Virus record (IMG/VR): IMGVR_UViG_3300013132_004731
Location: 1-46,001 of that record
Direction: 5' to 3' (one strand)
From: a virus
DNA: 46,001 nucleotides
Of the stretch, positions 15,620-24,735 are shown piece after piece (within the stretch, counting starts at the first letter, position 1; each line of letters starts with the position of its first letter). The notes beneath the pieces are model-generated. The model was not told where the DNA came from, did not search any database, and saw only the letters and a program-made list of their open reading frames with translations. The position numbers and the translations under genes were made by a program.

Positions 15620-16321
15620 ATGGTTGATATAGAGCTACACGGAATCTTAGCTGAAAAAATTAAAAAAAGCAAATGGAGCTTGGATGTAAAAAGTGTGAGC
15701 GAAGCAATTCGAGCAATAGAAATCAATTCTTCTTCATTGTATAAAACTTTATACGAATTAGATAAAGAAAATATTAAATACCGAGTTCTAATTAATAAAA
15801 AAGATTTTAAAGTTTTTAAGAATGAAAATGAAATAAGAAATGACTTTGATAAGGTTTTAAATTCAAATTTATTTACAAATTTTAATGAAGAAGATTTACA
15901 TAGTATTGATATCGTCCCTGTATTAGAAGGTTCATTTGGAGGTGGTGGATTCTTCCAAATTATACCAATTATTCTTGGTGTAGCACTTATTTTTACAGGA
16001 GTTGGAATAGCGGCTTCAGCGGGAGCATTTGGACTTTTAGCGACAACGCTTGTCATTGCTGGAATAGGACTTGCTGCAGTTGGCTTTCTATCGCTACTAT
16101 CTTCTCCTCCTCCGTTTATAGCTCCAGAATTTAATGCACCAGACGTAGCTGGACCAAAGGGTGGAGGAGGAAAATCATATTTATTTGATGGTCCAGTTAA
16201 TACTGCTGGAGAGGGTGGACCAATTCCAATTGGATATGGAAGATTAATTGTCGGATCGAAAACTATTAGCGCATCATACATTACTACTCATGTTCCAGCT
16301 GGATCTCCAAGGACTACTTAA
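15620..16321 (+). CDS. Tail assembly protein, lambda gpI-like
   Basis: I start at ATG 15620 (233 residues), not at the in-frame upstream codon at 15503 inside gpL. AAGGA at 15607-15611 gives a ribosome site, and the N-terminus IELHGILAEKI...SVSEAIRAIE then matches the ubiquitin-like gpI domain. Two hydrophobic Gly/Ala helices follow at about residues 108-155, then a Pro/Gly-rich end with SYLFDGPVNTAGEGG and IPIGYGRLIVGS, as in gpI homologues. gpI helps assemble the tail tip with gpK and gpJ. The TAA shares one base with the gpJ ATG. Confidence 0.9.
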   Translation: MVDIELHGILAEKIKKSKWSLDVKSVSEAIRAIEINSSSLYKTLYELDKENIKYRVLINKKDFKVFKNENEIRNDFDKVLNSNLFTNFNEEDLHSIDIVPVLEGSFGGGGFFQIIPIILGVALIFTGVGIAASAGAFGLLATTLVIAGIGLAAVGFLSLLSSPPPFIAPEFNAPDVAGPKGGGGKSYLFDGPVNTAGEGGPIPIGYGRLIVGSKTISASYITTHVPAGSPRTT

Positions 16322-19300
16322 TGAAAGAAAAAAATAAAAAATATTTTAAAATTTTAAAGGGTTCTGGAGGAGGAGGTGGGGGTCCACCACCATGTTATCC
16401 CGCTCCACCACCAGATCCACACACGCCAAAAGAAGCTGAAGAAGGAATTATAAAAGATGGAAAGAAACTATCAAGAACTGAAACAGAAGTAACGGATTTA
16501 ATATGCGAAGGCCCAATTGATGGTTTAGTAGAAGGATCATATAGATACGTTGGAAGAAATGGTAGAGTAGGATGGGATTCAGTTACTTTTACTCCTTATG
16601 AAGGTGGAGCAAGAAAATTTTTACGCTCTGTATATTGGAGGAACGTTCCTCTATTAGATGAAGGAGGAAATTTTAATTACAGTGACATAAACTTTAGGTA
16701 TGATAAAGGCGATCAAACTACAGCAACGAGCCTTGTAAGTGATCTAAGTGGTAATCCAACTCCTCAAGCTTCAAGAACATTATCTATAGGAGATATACTA
16801 AGATATAACCCGCCTGGTACAGAAGATTTTGCAAAAAATTATGATTTTAAAAGTACAAATATTAGCTCTTTAATAATATCAATAAAAATTGACGGATTAT
16901 TCGATCAGCAGAATGATCCAAATAAAGATAGACAAACTTTTAATTTAGGCTGCGGACAATCGGTAAAAATTTCACAAACTTTGGGAGATATAAGAGATCG
17001 ATCAATAAGTTTTACTTTTCAAATTTATAAACTAACTACTACTGGAAATGTTTTAGTAAGAAATATCAGTGCTTCTTCCTCGGGTAAAATTACATCTGGT
17101 TTTATAGATACATGGGAAGTTAATTTAAGTGGTTACTTTCAACCAGACGAAGAAAATCATTTAGGATGGAGAGTAAAAATAAGAAGAACATCAAAAGAAA
17201 GCACTACTCTTAATTTGAGAGATGCTTGCAGCGTACATGCTATAACAGAAATTTTTAGAGAACAATATATATATCCAAAAACAGCAATTTTTAAAAGTCT
17301 ATTTACAACTGAATATTTTGATGAAGTCCCACCAAGATCTTATGACGTAAAATTATTAAAAGTAAAAGTTCCTAGTAACTATGATCCTATTAAAAAAACT
17401 TATACAGGAGATTGGAATGGAACATTTAAATCTAATTTAGAATGGACAGATAATCCTGCTTGGTGTTATTATGATTTATTAACTAATAAACGATATGGTT
17501 TAGGAAAATATATTAAAGATGCAAATGTCGATAAATGGAATCTATATAGAATTGCTCAGTATTGTGATACAATAATATCAGATGGATACGGAGGATTAGA
17601 ACCAAGATTTACTTGCAATGCACTTATAAGTGATTTTGCAGATGCATTTAGCTTATTAAATGATATGGCTAGTATTTTTAGAGGGATGTCGTACTATGCA
17701 AATGGCTCAATTTTTGCAATAGCAGATATACCAAATGAGCCAATAGTATTATTTACAAATGCAAATGTAGAAAATGGAGATTTTAATTATTCTAGCAGTA
17801 GTAGAAAAGTAAGAAATACGGTTGCTGTCATTAGATATAATGACATGTCAAATTTTGCAAAACCTGTTGTAGAATATGTAGAAGATCCAGATGGAGTTAG
17901 AAAGCATGGAATTAGAAAATTAGAAATAACAGCTTTTGGTTGTACTAGTCAAGGTCAAGCATATCGTTTAGGAAGATGGGCTTTAGCTAGCGAACAGTTA
18001 GAGACAGAAACTGTAGATTTTACTGCTGGTCTAGAAGCTTTATATATAAAGCCTGGAGATATAATAAAAATTCAAGATCATAATCGTATTTTACATAGAC
18101 TAGCTGGCAGAATATTGAATATATCAATAGAAAATGGTCAACATACTTTTATTTTAGACGAAGAATTTTCAAAATTAAGTAGTTATTTCTCTAGTAACTA
18201 TCCTGGAAATGCATATAAATTAGAAATTTTAACTCCAACTTTTAGAACTACTGGAAATATGTATTCTGACTTTGTTAGTAGCTATAATAGAACAGAAATA
18301 CAATCTGGTGTATTTAATTTATCAAACCTATCTCCAATTACAGGGTATGACCCAGATAGAGTATTAACAAAAATTAATACCAATAAATTATTTGATACTA
18401 GCAATTATGTTTTACAGACAGGAACAATTTGGTCTATGCAAACTGCTGGAGGTAATTTTAATTTAAATGCTCAAACAGAATTATATAGAGTTATTGGTTT
18501 AAATGAAGTGGAGCCAAACAAATATAGCATAAACGCTATTGAGCATAATCCTAGTAAATATTTATTTGCTGAATCTGGTATTAGTTTTAGTGATGCGCCT
18601 ATAACTAATCCAATCGAAAATACAATATTAGAAGCTAGTTATCCAATAAGTTTATCTTTTTCTACATTTAATAATTTATATTTAAGATATACTATTAACA
18701 GAGCAACAACTACTACTAATTACTCTACTAAATTTTGGAAAGTATATGCAAAAGCTGGATCTAATTTTACAACAACTGAACTTAGTAGGCAATTAGTGAA
18801 TCAACAAGGCGTAACAGTTTTTGTTCCAAATGATTCTTTTCTTGTAGCTACTATAAGCGTAAGTAATGCAAATCAAAGTATTACTGAAGAATTTGTCCCA
18901 AGAGTAAATAACACAACATATTATTTTAGAGTATATGGGCTAAATGATAATGGATTCTATTCAAGAACATTTGCTCAAGGAACATATAGTTACAGTTCTC
19001 ATTTACTAAATGATTTTACAAATTTAATAGAATTAAATAGCTTTTCATATTCTACGACAGAACAAAGAACATCAACGGCTGTAAATTTAAATGGTCCGAA
19101 TCTTTTTCAAGGAAAATCTATTAATTATAGTTGGAGAATTAATAATTTAGCTTCTGCATTAAAAATTTGGACGTCGGATGATCTAGAATATAGGTTAAGA
19201 TTTGGAACAGGAACTTTTAATCAAAATACTGCTATTAGTAATACTTTAGGAATAAAAACTTTTAGTCAAAATGGTACTGAGTTTGAAAATTATACTGGTA

Positions 19301-20817
19301 TAGATTCAGCAGTGTTTAATGACGTATTAACTCATAAAAGTTTAAGTGGATTTTGGCTGGCAATAGATGCGAAAGAAAGAACAGGTAATAAATATACTTC
19401 TCAAGAATCATTATCTGCTTTACCATATAGTCAAAGTCATGGTTATCTAAAAGGTGATTTTTATAATTTACCACTGAATACGAGGGTTAATCTTAATAAC
19501 GCACAAGCTATAATTACAAGTTCAAACAACGTACAAATAAGTATTCCAGAGCAAGGAGGTGTCCCAGCAGATGTAGGAAGCACATTTATATTCTTTACAG
19601 ATAAAGCAAATAGCACGGGTTTTCTAAAAGATGTAGAAATAAATAAATTTTTATTTAAACAAACTCGATTCGATGGATATAATTTTGTAAATGACATGTA
19701 TAATAGTGGCATACAAATTAGAGAAGCATTTTATGATGGTTCTAGAGGATTTGCTACAAATGATGGTTTTACAAATACTAGCGCATCCGGAGCAATAATC
19801 AAAACAGGTTGGTTAGCGTTTAAAATGGCTACAAATTTTGAATCTATGTTGATTGATAGATATACTAAAGATTTTAGCGCTCCAAATAATACTACTTATT
19901 CATCTGGACCAGTAAATACTCCTACTGGAATTAACTTTGGAAGATATCCAGCTGGCGTAACTGAAACATATATATGGGATAATAGTGGCGATATGAGAAA
20001 TATTGCTAATAATTTATTATTCCTTTATCACCCATTCGCAAATCCTGTGCAAATCGGAAATGTTTTAGGAGGAGTTATAGACACTGGAGATTTAGACCGA
20101 GCAATAAAACAGACATTTAGAAGTTATAGTAATGGAGGATTTACTAATACTGGAGAATGGAGATTACAAGACGGAACGCTTAGATTACAAAATACGCAAC
20201 TTATTCTAAATAATGCCTCATATATGAATTTACGAGATACTGCTTACCTTAATGTAGGTGCAACAAATCAATCAGATACTAGTAGAATTTATTTAAACAA
20301 AACTTCAATTGAAGCACTTTTCCATACACATATTTCTTTTACTGATGGGATTTCCGGATTTAATCTAACTTTTCCAAATTATACTAGTGGGGGATTAGGT
20401 AACGGTTCAGTTAATGCGAATTCTTTTGCTCCAAGAATAAATATTACAAGTGGAACATTAGAAATGCGAAGTGGATTTATTGGTGTAGATGACATTAATA
20501 TTTTATTTTATAAAAAAAGCGGATTAACAATTCAAGGCGGAGTCGCTGGCGGATTAAGCGGAAAGACTTATGCTATGATTCGCGCATCTACTGGAAGTGG
20601 ATTACATATTTCTGGCAACTTAACAATAACTGGTGGAACAGGAGCATCTATAATTGCTCCAAGCGGATACTTGCACATGACTGGAAATTTAGGAATTTCT
20701 GGAACTACAGTAATTTCTGCTACTGCTGGAACTGCGACTTTGCCAACGAATCCTAGGGGATTTTTAAATGTTAATATAAATAACTCTGGATTTAAAGTTC
20801 CATATTATAATATATAA
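16321..20817 (+). CDS. Tail tip host-specificity protein, lambda gpJ-like central fibre
   Basis: The protein has 1498 residues. After a Gly/Pro-rich N-terminus the gpJ core is clear: TEVTDLICEGPIDGLVEG, DVKLLKVKVPSNYD, DNPAWCYYDLLTNKRYGLG and SIFAIADIPNEP, followed by fibronectin-like segments. The last 500 residues are variable, Ser/Thr/Asn/Gly-rich beta structure with repeats such as RLQDGTLRLQNTQLILNN, typical of a receptor-binding trimeric end. It forms the tail tip and central fibre and decides host range. It is the last gene of the M-L-I-J operon, and its TAA directly abuts the stop of the convergent gene at 20818. Confidence 0.93.
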   Translation: MKEKNKKYFKILKGSGGGGGGPPPCYPAPPPDPHTPKEAEEGIIKDGKKLSRTETEVTDLICEGPIDGLVEGSYRYVGRNGRVGWDSVTFTPYEGGARKFLRSVYWRNVPLLDEGGNFNYSDINFRYDKGDQTTATSLVSDLSGNPTPQASRTLSIGDILRYNPPGTEDFAKNYDFKSTNISSLIISIKIDGLFDQQNDPNKDRQTFNLGCGQSVKISQTLGDIRDRSISFTFQIYKLTTTGNVLVRNISASSSGKITSGFIDTWEVNLSGYFQPDEENHLGWRVKIRRTSKESTTLNLRDACSVHAITEIFREQYIYPKTAIFKSLFTTEYFDEVPPRSYDVKLLKVKVPSNYDPIKKTYTGDWNGTFKSNLEWTDNPAWCYYDLLTNKRYGLGKYIKDANVDKWNLYRIAQYCDTIISDGYGGLEPRFTCNALISDFADAFSLLNDMASIFRGMSYYANGSIFAIADIPNEPIVLFTNANVENGDFNYSSSSRKVRNTVAVIRYNDMSNFAKPVVEYVEDPDGVRKHGIRKLEITAFGCTSQGQAYRLGRWALASEQLETETVDFTAGLEALYIKPGDIIKIQDHNRILHRLAGRILNISIENGQHTFILDEEFSKLSSYFSSNYPGNAYKLEILTPTFRTTGNMYSDFVSSYNRTEIQSGVFNLSNLSPITGYDPDRVLTKINTNKLFDTSNYVLQTGTIWSMQTAGGNFNLNAQTELYRVIGLNEVEPNKYSINAIEHNPSKYLFAESGISFSDAPITNPIENTILEASYPISLSFSTFNNLYLRYTINRATTTTNYSTKFWKVYAKAGSNFTTTELSRQLVNQQGVTVFVPNDSFLVATISVSNANQSITEEFVPRVNNTTYYFRVYGLNDNGFYSRTFAQGTYSYSSHLLNDFTNLIELNSFSYSTTEQRTSTAVNLNGPNLFQGKSINYSWRINNLASALKIWTSDDLEYRLRFGTGTFNQNTAISNTLGIKTFSQNGTEFENYTGIDSAVFNDVLTHKSLSGFWLAIDAKERTGNKYTSQESLSALPYSQSHGYLKGDFYNLPLNTRVNLNNAQAIITSSNNVQISIPEQGGVPADVGSTFIFFTDKANSTGFLKDVEINKFLFKQTRFDGYNFVNDMYNSGIQIREAFYDGSRGFATNDGFTNTSASGAIIKTGWLAFKMATNFESMLIDRYTKDFSAPNNTTYSSGPVNTPTGINFGRYPAGVTETYIWDNSGDMRNIANNLLFLYHPFANPVQIGNVLGGVIDTGDLDRAIKQTFRSYSNGGFTNTGEWRLQDGTLRLQNTQLILNNASYMNLRDTAYLNVGATNQSDTSRIYLNKTSIEALFHTHISFTDGISGFNLTFPNYTSGGLGNGSVNANSFAPRINITSGTLEMRSGFIGVDDINILFYKKSGLTIQGGVAGGLSGKTYAMIRASTGSGLHISGNLTITGGTGASIIAPSGYLHMTGNLGISGTTVISATAGTATLPTNPRGFLNVNINNSGFKVPYYNI

Positions 20818-21621
20818 TTATTTTTTAATCTTTTTAATTCTTTCTATTAGCTCAAATATTTTTGATTTTGGAATATCTTGAATACAATTTAAACTTTCTG
20901 CATTTTCAAATTTCTCTTTCAAAAGTTTTTCTTTTAAAAGATCAAAAGAGATATTTTTATCTTTCATTACTTTCTCCAGAAGATTCTGTGGAGATGTTGG
21001 ATTTTCTTGTTGGATATTTTCATCAATAAGTTTAGCGTCTCCAAGTTCTTCTTGTGATACAATATTGATTTTCAAAAAATTTCTTACGCATCTAACAAAA
21101 GCTCTATTTTCAGCAATTGCAGCTAAAAAGAATCTGGCAAAAGATTTTGTATTATTATGAGTAGCGTCTGCTAGTGCTTCAAAAATTATCTCTTGCCCAT
21201 TAGTTTCATAATTTGGTAACCATGTTATTCTGCAACTCGTGGCAAAATAAGTTTCTGATGCTGCTACAACTTTATATTCAACCTTAGCATAACCTCTGAT
21301 TTGAGCAAGCTCTTTAATTCCACCAAGCAGTATTAAAAGATCTTTATCTTCTAGCTTTGTAACGTCAGTCTCTTGCGTCTTTTGACGATTTGGAACAAGA
21401 TATTCTGTTTTAACCATTTTACGCCAGTTTATGGTACCATCTTCATTATATACATAATTTATATTTTTATTTTCGACTAGACCATATTTATTTCTAGTTA
21501 TAAGAGATGGAGGTATTTGCATGGTATTTATATCAAAATTTAAAGTATTATCTTCAATTATTGATTTTAATTCGGAACTGCCTATCGAAACCGTATCGTT
21601 TTTATCTATTTTTAATGCCAT
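20818..21621 (-). CDS. Probable single-strand annealing / recombination protein
   Basis: The protein has 267 residues. A central alpha/beta domain contains AQIRGYAKVEYKVVAAS, CRITWLPNY and then AENRAFVRCVRNFLKI. The last is a Glu-Asn-Arg-Ala...Arg-Asn-x-Leu helix that resembles the annealing-protein (Rad52/Sak-like) and related phage recombination families. The C-terminus is a charged helical tail (SFDLLKEKLLKEKF...IERIKKIKK). A role in DNA annealing or repair is consistent with the replication genes nearby, but the family is judged by eye. It has its own consensus promoter with the expected transcription start on the ATG. Confidence 0.55.
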   Translation of the reverse strand: MALKIDKNDTVSIGSSELKSIIEDNTLNFDINTMQIPPSLITRNKYGLVENKNINYVYNEDGTINWRKMVKTEYLVPNRQKTQETDVTKLEDKDLLILLGGIKELAQIRGYAKVEYKVVAASETYFATSCRITWLPNYETNGQEIIFEALADATHNNTKSFARFFLAAIAENRAFVRCVRNFLKINIVSQEELGDAKLIDENIQQENPTSPQNLLEKVMKDKNISFDLLKEKLLKEKFENAESLNCIQDIPKSKIFELIERIKKIKK

Positions 21622-21627
21622 TCTATA

Positions 21628-21656
21628 ATCGTACTATAAATAATTAGTTTAGTCAA
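21628..21656 (-). promoter_or_regulatory. Sigma-70-type promoter predicted to give a leaderless transcript (gene 20818-21621)
   Basis: On the minus strand TTGACT (21656-21651), a 17-bp spacer and TACGAT (21633-21628) are followed by 6 nt and then the ATG. Transcription should start at or next to the start codon. The -35 box overlaps the end of the upstream coding region. Confidence 0.65.
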
Positions 21657-22803
21657 TCAAAAAAGCATAGCTATCTGCATGCCTCCAAAATATTTCGTCA
21701 TCAATAACTTGTTGTATATTTTCATTAAAATCTTTAATAGGTTTTTTATCTTTTAAGGCCGCTTCACTTATGTATATTTTATTATTACTTAATATATATC
21801 TATTACTTTTATAATATTTACTTTCTGGTATATCGCTCTTCGTCTTAAATGATAATCTTGTAATTAATCCTAAATCCATATAGTCCATTTTTAATTTATT
21901 AATTTTTTCTTCAGATAAATATGAGGCCATAATAAAATTTATATTCTGTAATTTTAAATAAGTAGGAAATGCGGGATCATTGTCATCTTCTATTTTATAA
22001 AAGACTTGAATTATATTTTTTCTATATTTAGATAATATTTCTTCAGAAATGCTTCTATTTGTTACTATAATACATTTACCAAGTTGTAATTGTCTTTCTA
22101 GGGTTTGTTCATTAAATTCAATATCCATTCTAACTATCATATTATCTAAATTTAAAGATGCTGGATTAACTACGCTATTTGGAACAATTTCTATAGTTTT
22201 TTGATTAAAGTTGGAACCAATCCATGTATATTTATATTTAAGATTTGATTTGATATTTAATTTATTTAAAATTTCTTGAGCAATTTTATCTGGTTTAATA
22301 TCATTAACTGTCTTAGGGTTTTCTACTGGAAAATAAGAAGGCTTGTCATTTTCATTAAATGCTTGAATTAAACTTACATCTTTTTTATCACTCCAATATG
22401 GATTACCTTGAGAAGGATATATTGTGCTGTATAAACCTACTATTTTTTTATTTAAATGAGAAGCCATCTGAAGATTAAGTCCAGGATAACCTATATATAA
22501 TAAACTGTTATTAATAATATAAGCCTTTTGATTAAAATTTAATCCAATTATAGAATAAGCATTTATAATCTTATAATCATTTTGATTGCAAAATTGTAAT
22601 ACTTTAATATTCTTTTCTAGTAGTTGTTCGCTAATTAGATTGACTACTTCTTGCCAGTAATCATAGTTCTTGGCTTGGCATTTATTATCGTGTGAATCTA
22701 TTATAATATAATTATCAATATCTGTAGGATAATATTTTTGATATATATAGGGCTTTGATATTTTAAGACCGCAAGACAAAGCGAATGATTCTAGCGTATG
22801 CAT
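21649..22803 (-). CDS. GT9 (heptosyltransferase-like) C-terminal half, split from the upstream glycosyltransferase
   Basis: The protein has 384 residues. Residues 30-170 match the C-terminal Rossmann half of GT9 enzymes (YIIIDSHDNKCQ, NSLLYIGYPGLNLQMASHL, KIVGLYSTIYPSQGNPYW), which binds the nucleotide sugar. The remaining 200 residues are beta-rich and unrecognised. The N-terminal half of the GT9 fold ends the upstream gene. The two ORFs are in the same frame, separated only by TAG AAT AAT TAA before this ATG, so this looks like a broken or deliberately split gene. The two products may assemble, or read-through may give a fusion. A sugar-transfer role is likely, but donor and acceptor are unknown. 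Confidence 0.75.
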   Translation of the reverse strand: MHTLESFALSCGLKISKPYIYQKYYPTDIDNYIIIDSHDNKCQAKNYDYWQEVVNLISEQLLEKNIKVLQFCNQNDYKIINAYSIIGLNFNQKAYIINNSLLYIGYPGLNLQMASHLNKKIVGLYSTIYPSQGNPYWSDKKDVSLIQAFNENDKPSYFPVENPKTVNDIKPDKIAQEILNKLNIKSNLKYKYTWIGSNFNQKTIEIVPNSVVNPASLNLDNMIVRMDIEFNEQTLERQLQLGKCIIVTNRSISEEILSKYRKNIIQVFYKIEDDNDPAFPTYLKLQNINFIMASYLSEEKINKLKMDYMDLGLITRLSFKTKSDIPESKYYKSNRYILSNNKIYISEAALKDKKPIKDFNENIQQVIDDEIFWRHADSYAFLID

Positions 22804-22815
22804 TTAATTATTCTA
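22804..22815 (-). other. Two in-frame stop codons splitting a glycosyltransferase gene
   Basis: The minus strand reads TAG AAT AAT TAA and then ATG, all in one frame, between the two halves of a GT9 domain. Without the stops the two ORFs would form one protein of about 1028 residues. Confidence 0.85.
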
Positions 22816-24735
22816 AAAGTTTTTAATGTCAAATTCAATTTTATCTTTTCCATTATGGAGATATGTAAGTACTTTCTGTGTTCCTACATATGGTATAAAG
22901 GCTATATCAAAATATCCTGGACTATATTTATTTCCCTCGCACCATATTTGATTTTCCATTTGAGGCATAAATGGTATTACTTTATCAACGTAAGGATTTC
23001 CATCTAGAACTTCAAAATATTCTGGTTTTGTAGCTACATATAACACATGGTTTGGATAATTCTTTTTTATAGAACTAAAAAGGCTTGTACTTAAAAATAC
23101 ATCATTTTCATCTTCTGGTATTACATATAATATTCTTCTGCCAGAATCATCTTTATTCAAGAAATCTTCAAATTTAATTTTTTTATTTTTTTGATTTTCT
23201 TGCCAAGCCACCTGTTTAAAATAGTTTTCTATGTCCTGTCTTTTCATCCCTTTAGATAATTCTTGCATCCAATATTTATGCCCATCATCATTTTCATCTA
23301 CATCTGGTCTTTTTAATATATTTGCATATAAACATTTTATCCACTCTGAGTTATCGTCTATATTTGGCACTTTAAAGAAAGGGTCTTGCTCTTCTGGTTC
23401 TATAGAAAAATTTTTATAATCTATAAATTCTGCATTATCTATAAACTCTTCAAATTTTTTTCCTATGATTTCTGAAGAATAATTATCTATAGTCCATTGT
23501 CTGGCGTTTTTACCCATTTCAATTCTTTTTTGAATTGGCATTTTCCATACTTTTTGTAATTGTTTTGCTATTGAATTTGGAGAGGTCGAAGCTTTTCTAA
23601 ACTCTGTTCCGTGTTCTCTATATTCTGCCCACTCCAATGGGAGCGAGAAAGCTTCTTCTTCGCACATTTCTTCGCCACATGAATAGTTCGTCACAAGAGT
23701 TATAAGCTCGGTTAACTTTGCTTCTTGAATTGGTATTTCTTGGCCACCACTAGTAAATGGATGACAATATACATCCATTATATTATATACTTCATTTAAT
23801 TGTTTTTCTGATACGCCTAAGCCAACGTTAGTTGTTATTTGGCCTTTTTCATTTTCACAAAATTTACATTTTATATCTTGGCCGATAAAATTTTTAACTT
23901 CATAATTTCCACAGGATTTACAAACGTAGGTCGTCAATATTTCATTCTTAGGGATGCCATATTCTTCGGCTAGTTTATAAATATTCCATCCTTCTCCCCA
24001 GTGAGTATGCAAAAGCAAAAATGTGTTTTTTACTTCTGGATTTCTATTCTTCCATAATGCATATCCTTCTAATAAATTAGGCACGCTTTTTCTCAATTGA
24101 TTTCTAAATACAAATCCAACAATAAATGCATTTAAAGGTATATTAAAATTTATTCTTAAATTTTTTCTTTTTTCAATATCTAATTTAAAAAAATTAGTAA
24201 CATCTAGTGGGCCGTGCATAGTTTTTACGTTCGAATGCCCAATGTCATTTAAAGCTTTTGTAGCAAAGTTACTCCATATCCAATAATTTTTCAACTTTGG
24301 AGCGCATTTAATTGCAGATGGTAATATTGGAAGTGAATCTAAAGTCGTCCATATACAGGAAGTTATTTTCTTAAACCATGGCTTATCTATGCTGTAATCT
24401 ACACCCCAAATATCTTGAACAGCTATATAAACATCTGGCTTTTCCTCTTGAATAACTTTATCAATGTTATATGCTCCATAACTAGCCATTCTAGATTGAT
24501 TAGGATCTTTATTGAGCTGCTCTATCTCCTGTGGTGAGGAAGGAAGTGACCCTATAGATTTCCAAGGGGTTTTTTGAAGTTCTGGATTATTTTCCTGCAT
24601 CCCACAACAATAGTGGGATATATCGTATTTATTAGTTTTATATAAATAAGTTAGAAGTGCCTTAGATACCCTACCAAAACCTGTTTTGGCTAAAGCAAAA
24701 TCAGAATGATATAATAATTTTTTTTTTCTAGACAT
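22813..24735 (-). CDS. Three-part glycosyltransferase: GT4-like, DUF4214, GT9 N-terminal half
   Basis: The protein has 640 residues. Residues 1-440 are a GT4-type glycosyltransferase (LLYHSDFALAKTGFGRVSKAL; IVGFVFRNQLRKSVPNLLEG; VYCHPFTSGGQEIPIQEAK). A zinc-ribbon insert with paired cysteines at 272/275 and 290/293 sits inside its C-terminal half. Residues 465-515 are a DUF4214 module (YANILKRPDVDEN...YWMQELSKG), often tied to surface or glycan proteins. Residues 535-640 are the N-terminal Rossmann half of a GT9 transferase (RRILYVIPEDENDVFLSTSL), truncated by the TAG at 22813-22815. It starts one base inside the stop of the upstream SSB-like gene. It probably builds a glycan on a phage or host target. 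Confidence 0.85.
   Translation of the reverse strand: MSRKKKLLYHSDFALAKTGFGRVSKALLTYLYKTNKYDISHYCCGMQENNPELQKTPWKSIGSLPSSPQEIEQLNKDPNQSRMASYGAYNIDKVIQEEKPDVYIAVQDIWGVDYSIDKPWFKKITSCIWTTLDSLPILPSAIKCAPKLKNYWIWSNFATKALNDIGHSNVKTMHGPLDVTNFFKLDIEKRKNLRINFNIPLNAFIVGFVFRNQLRKSVPNLLEGYALWKNRNPEVKNTFLLLHTHWGEGWNIYKLAEEYGIPKNEILTTYVCKSCGNYEVKNFIGQDIKCKFCENEKGQITTNVGLGVSEKQLNEVYNIMDVYCHPFTSGGQEIPIQEAKLTELITLVTNYSCGEEMCEEEAFSLPLEWAEYREHGTEFRKASTSPNSIAKQLQKVWKMPIQKRIEMGKNARQWTIDNYSSEIIGKKFEEFIDNAEFIDYKNFSIEPEEQDPFFKVPNIDDNSEWIKCLYANILKRPDVDENDDGHKYWMQELSKGMKRQDIENYFKQVAWQENQKNKKIKFEDFLNKDDSGRRILYVIPEDENDVFLSTSLFSSIKKNYPNHVLYVATKPEYFEVLDGNPYVDKVIPFMPQMENQIWCEGNKYSPGYFDIAFIPYVGTQKVLTYLHNGKDKIEFDIKNF

Noticed and set aside
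15613-16281. A 222-codon minus-strand ORF
   Set aside because: It is antisense to the well-supported gpI gene.
19461-19712. An 83-codon minus-strand ORF, and similar short ORFs at 23231-23419, 25821-26051, 27165-27359, 29953-30150, 34923-35258, 38026-38232 and 42069-42251 on the plus strand
   Set aside because: All are antisense to strongly supported genes and lack family resemblance.
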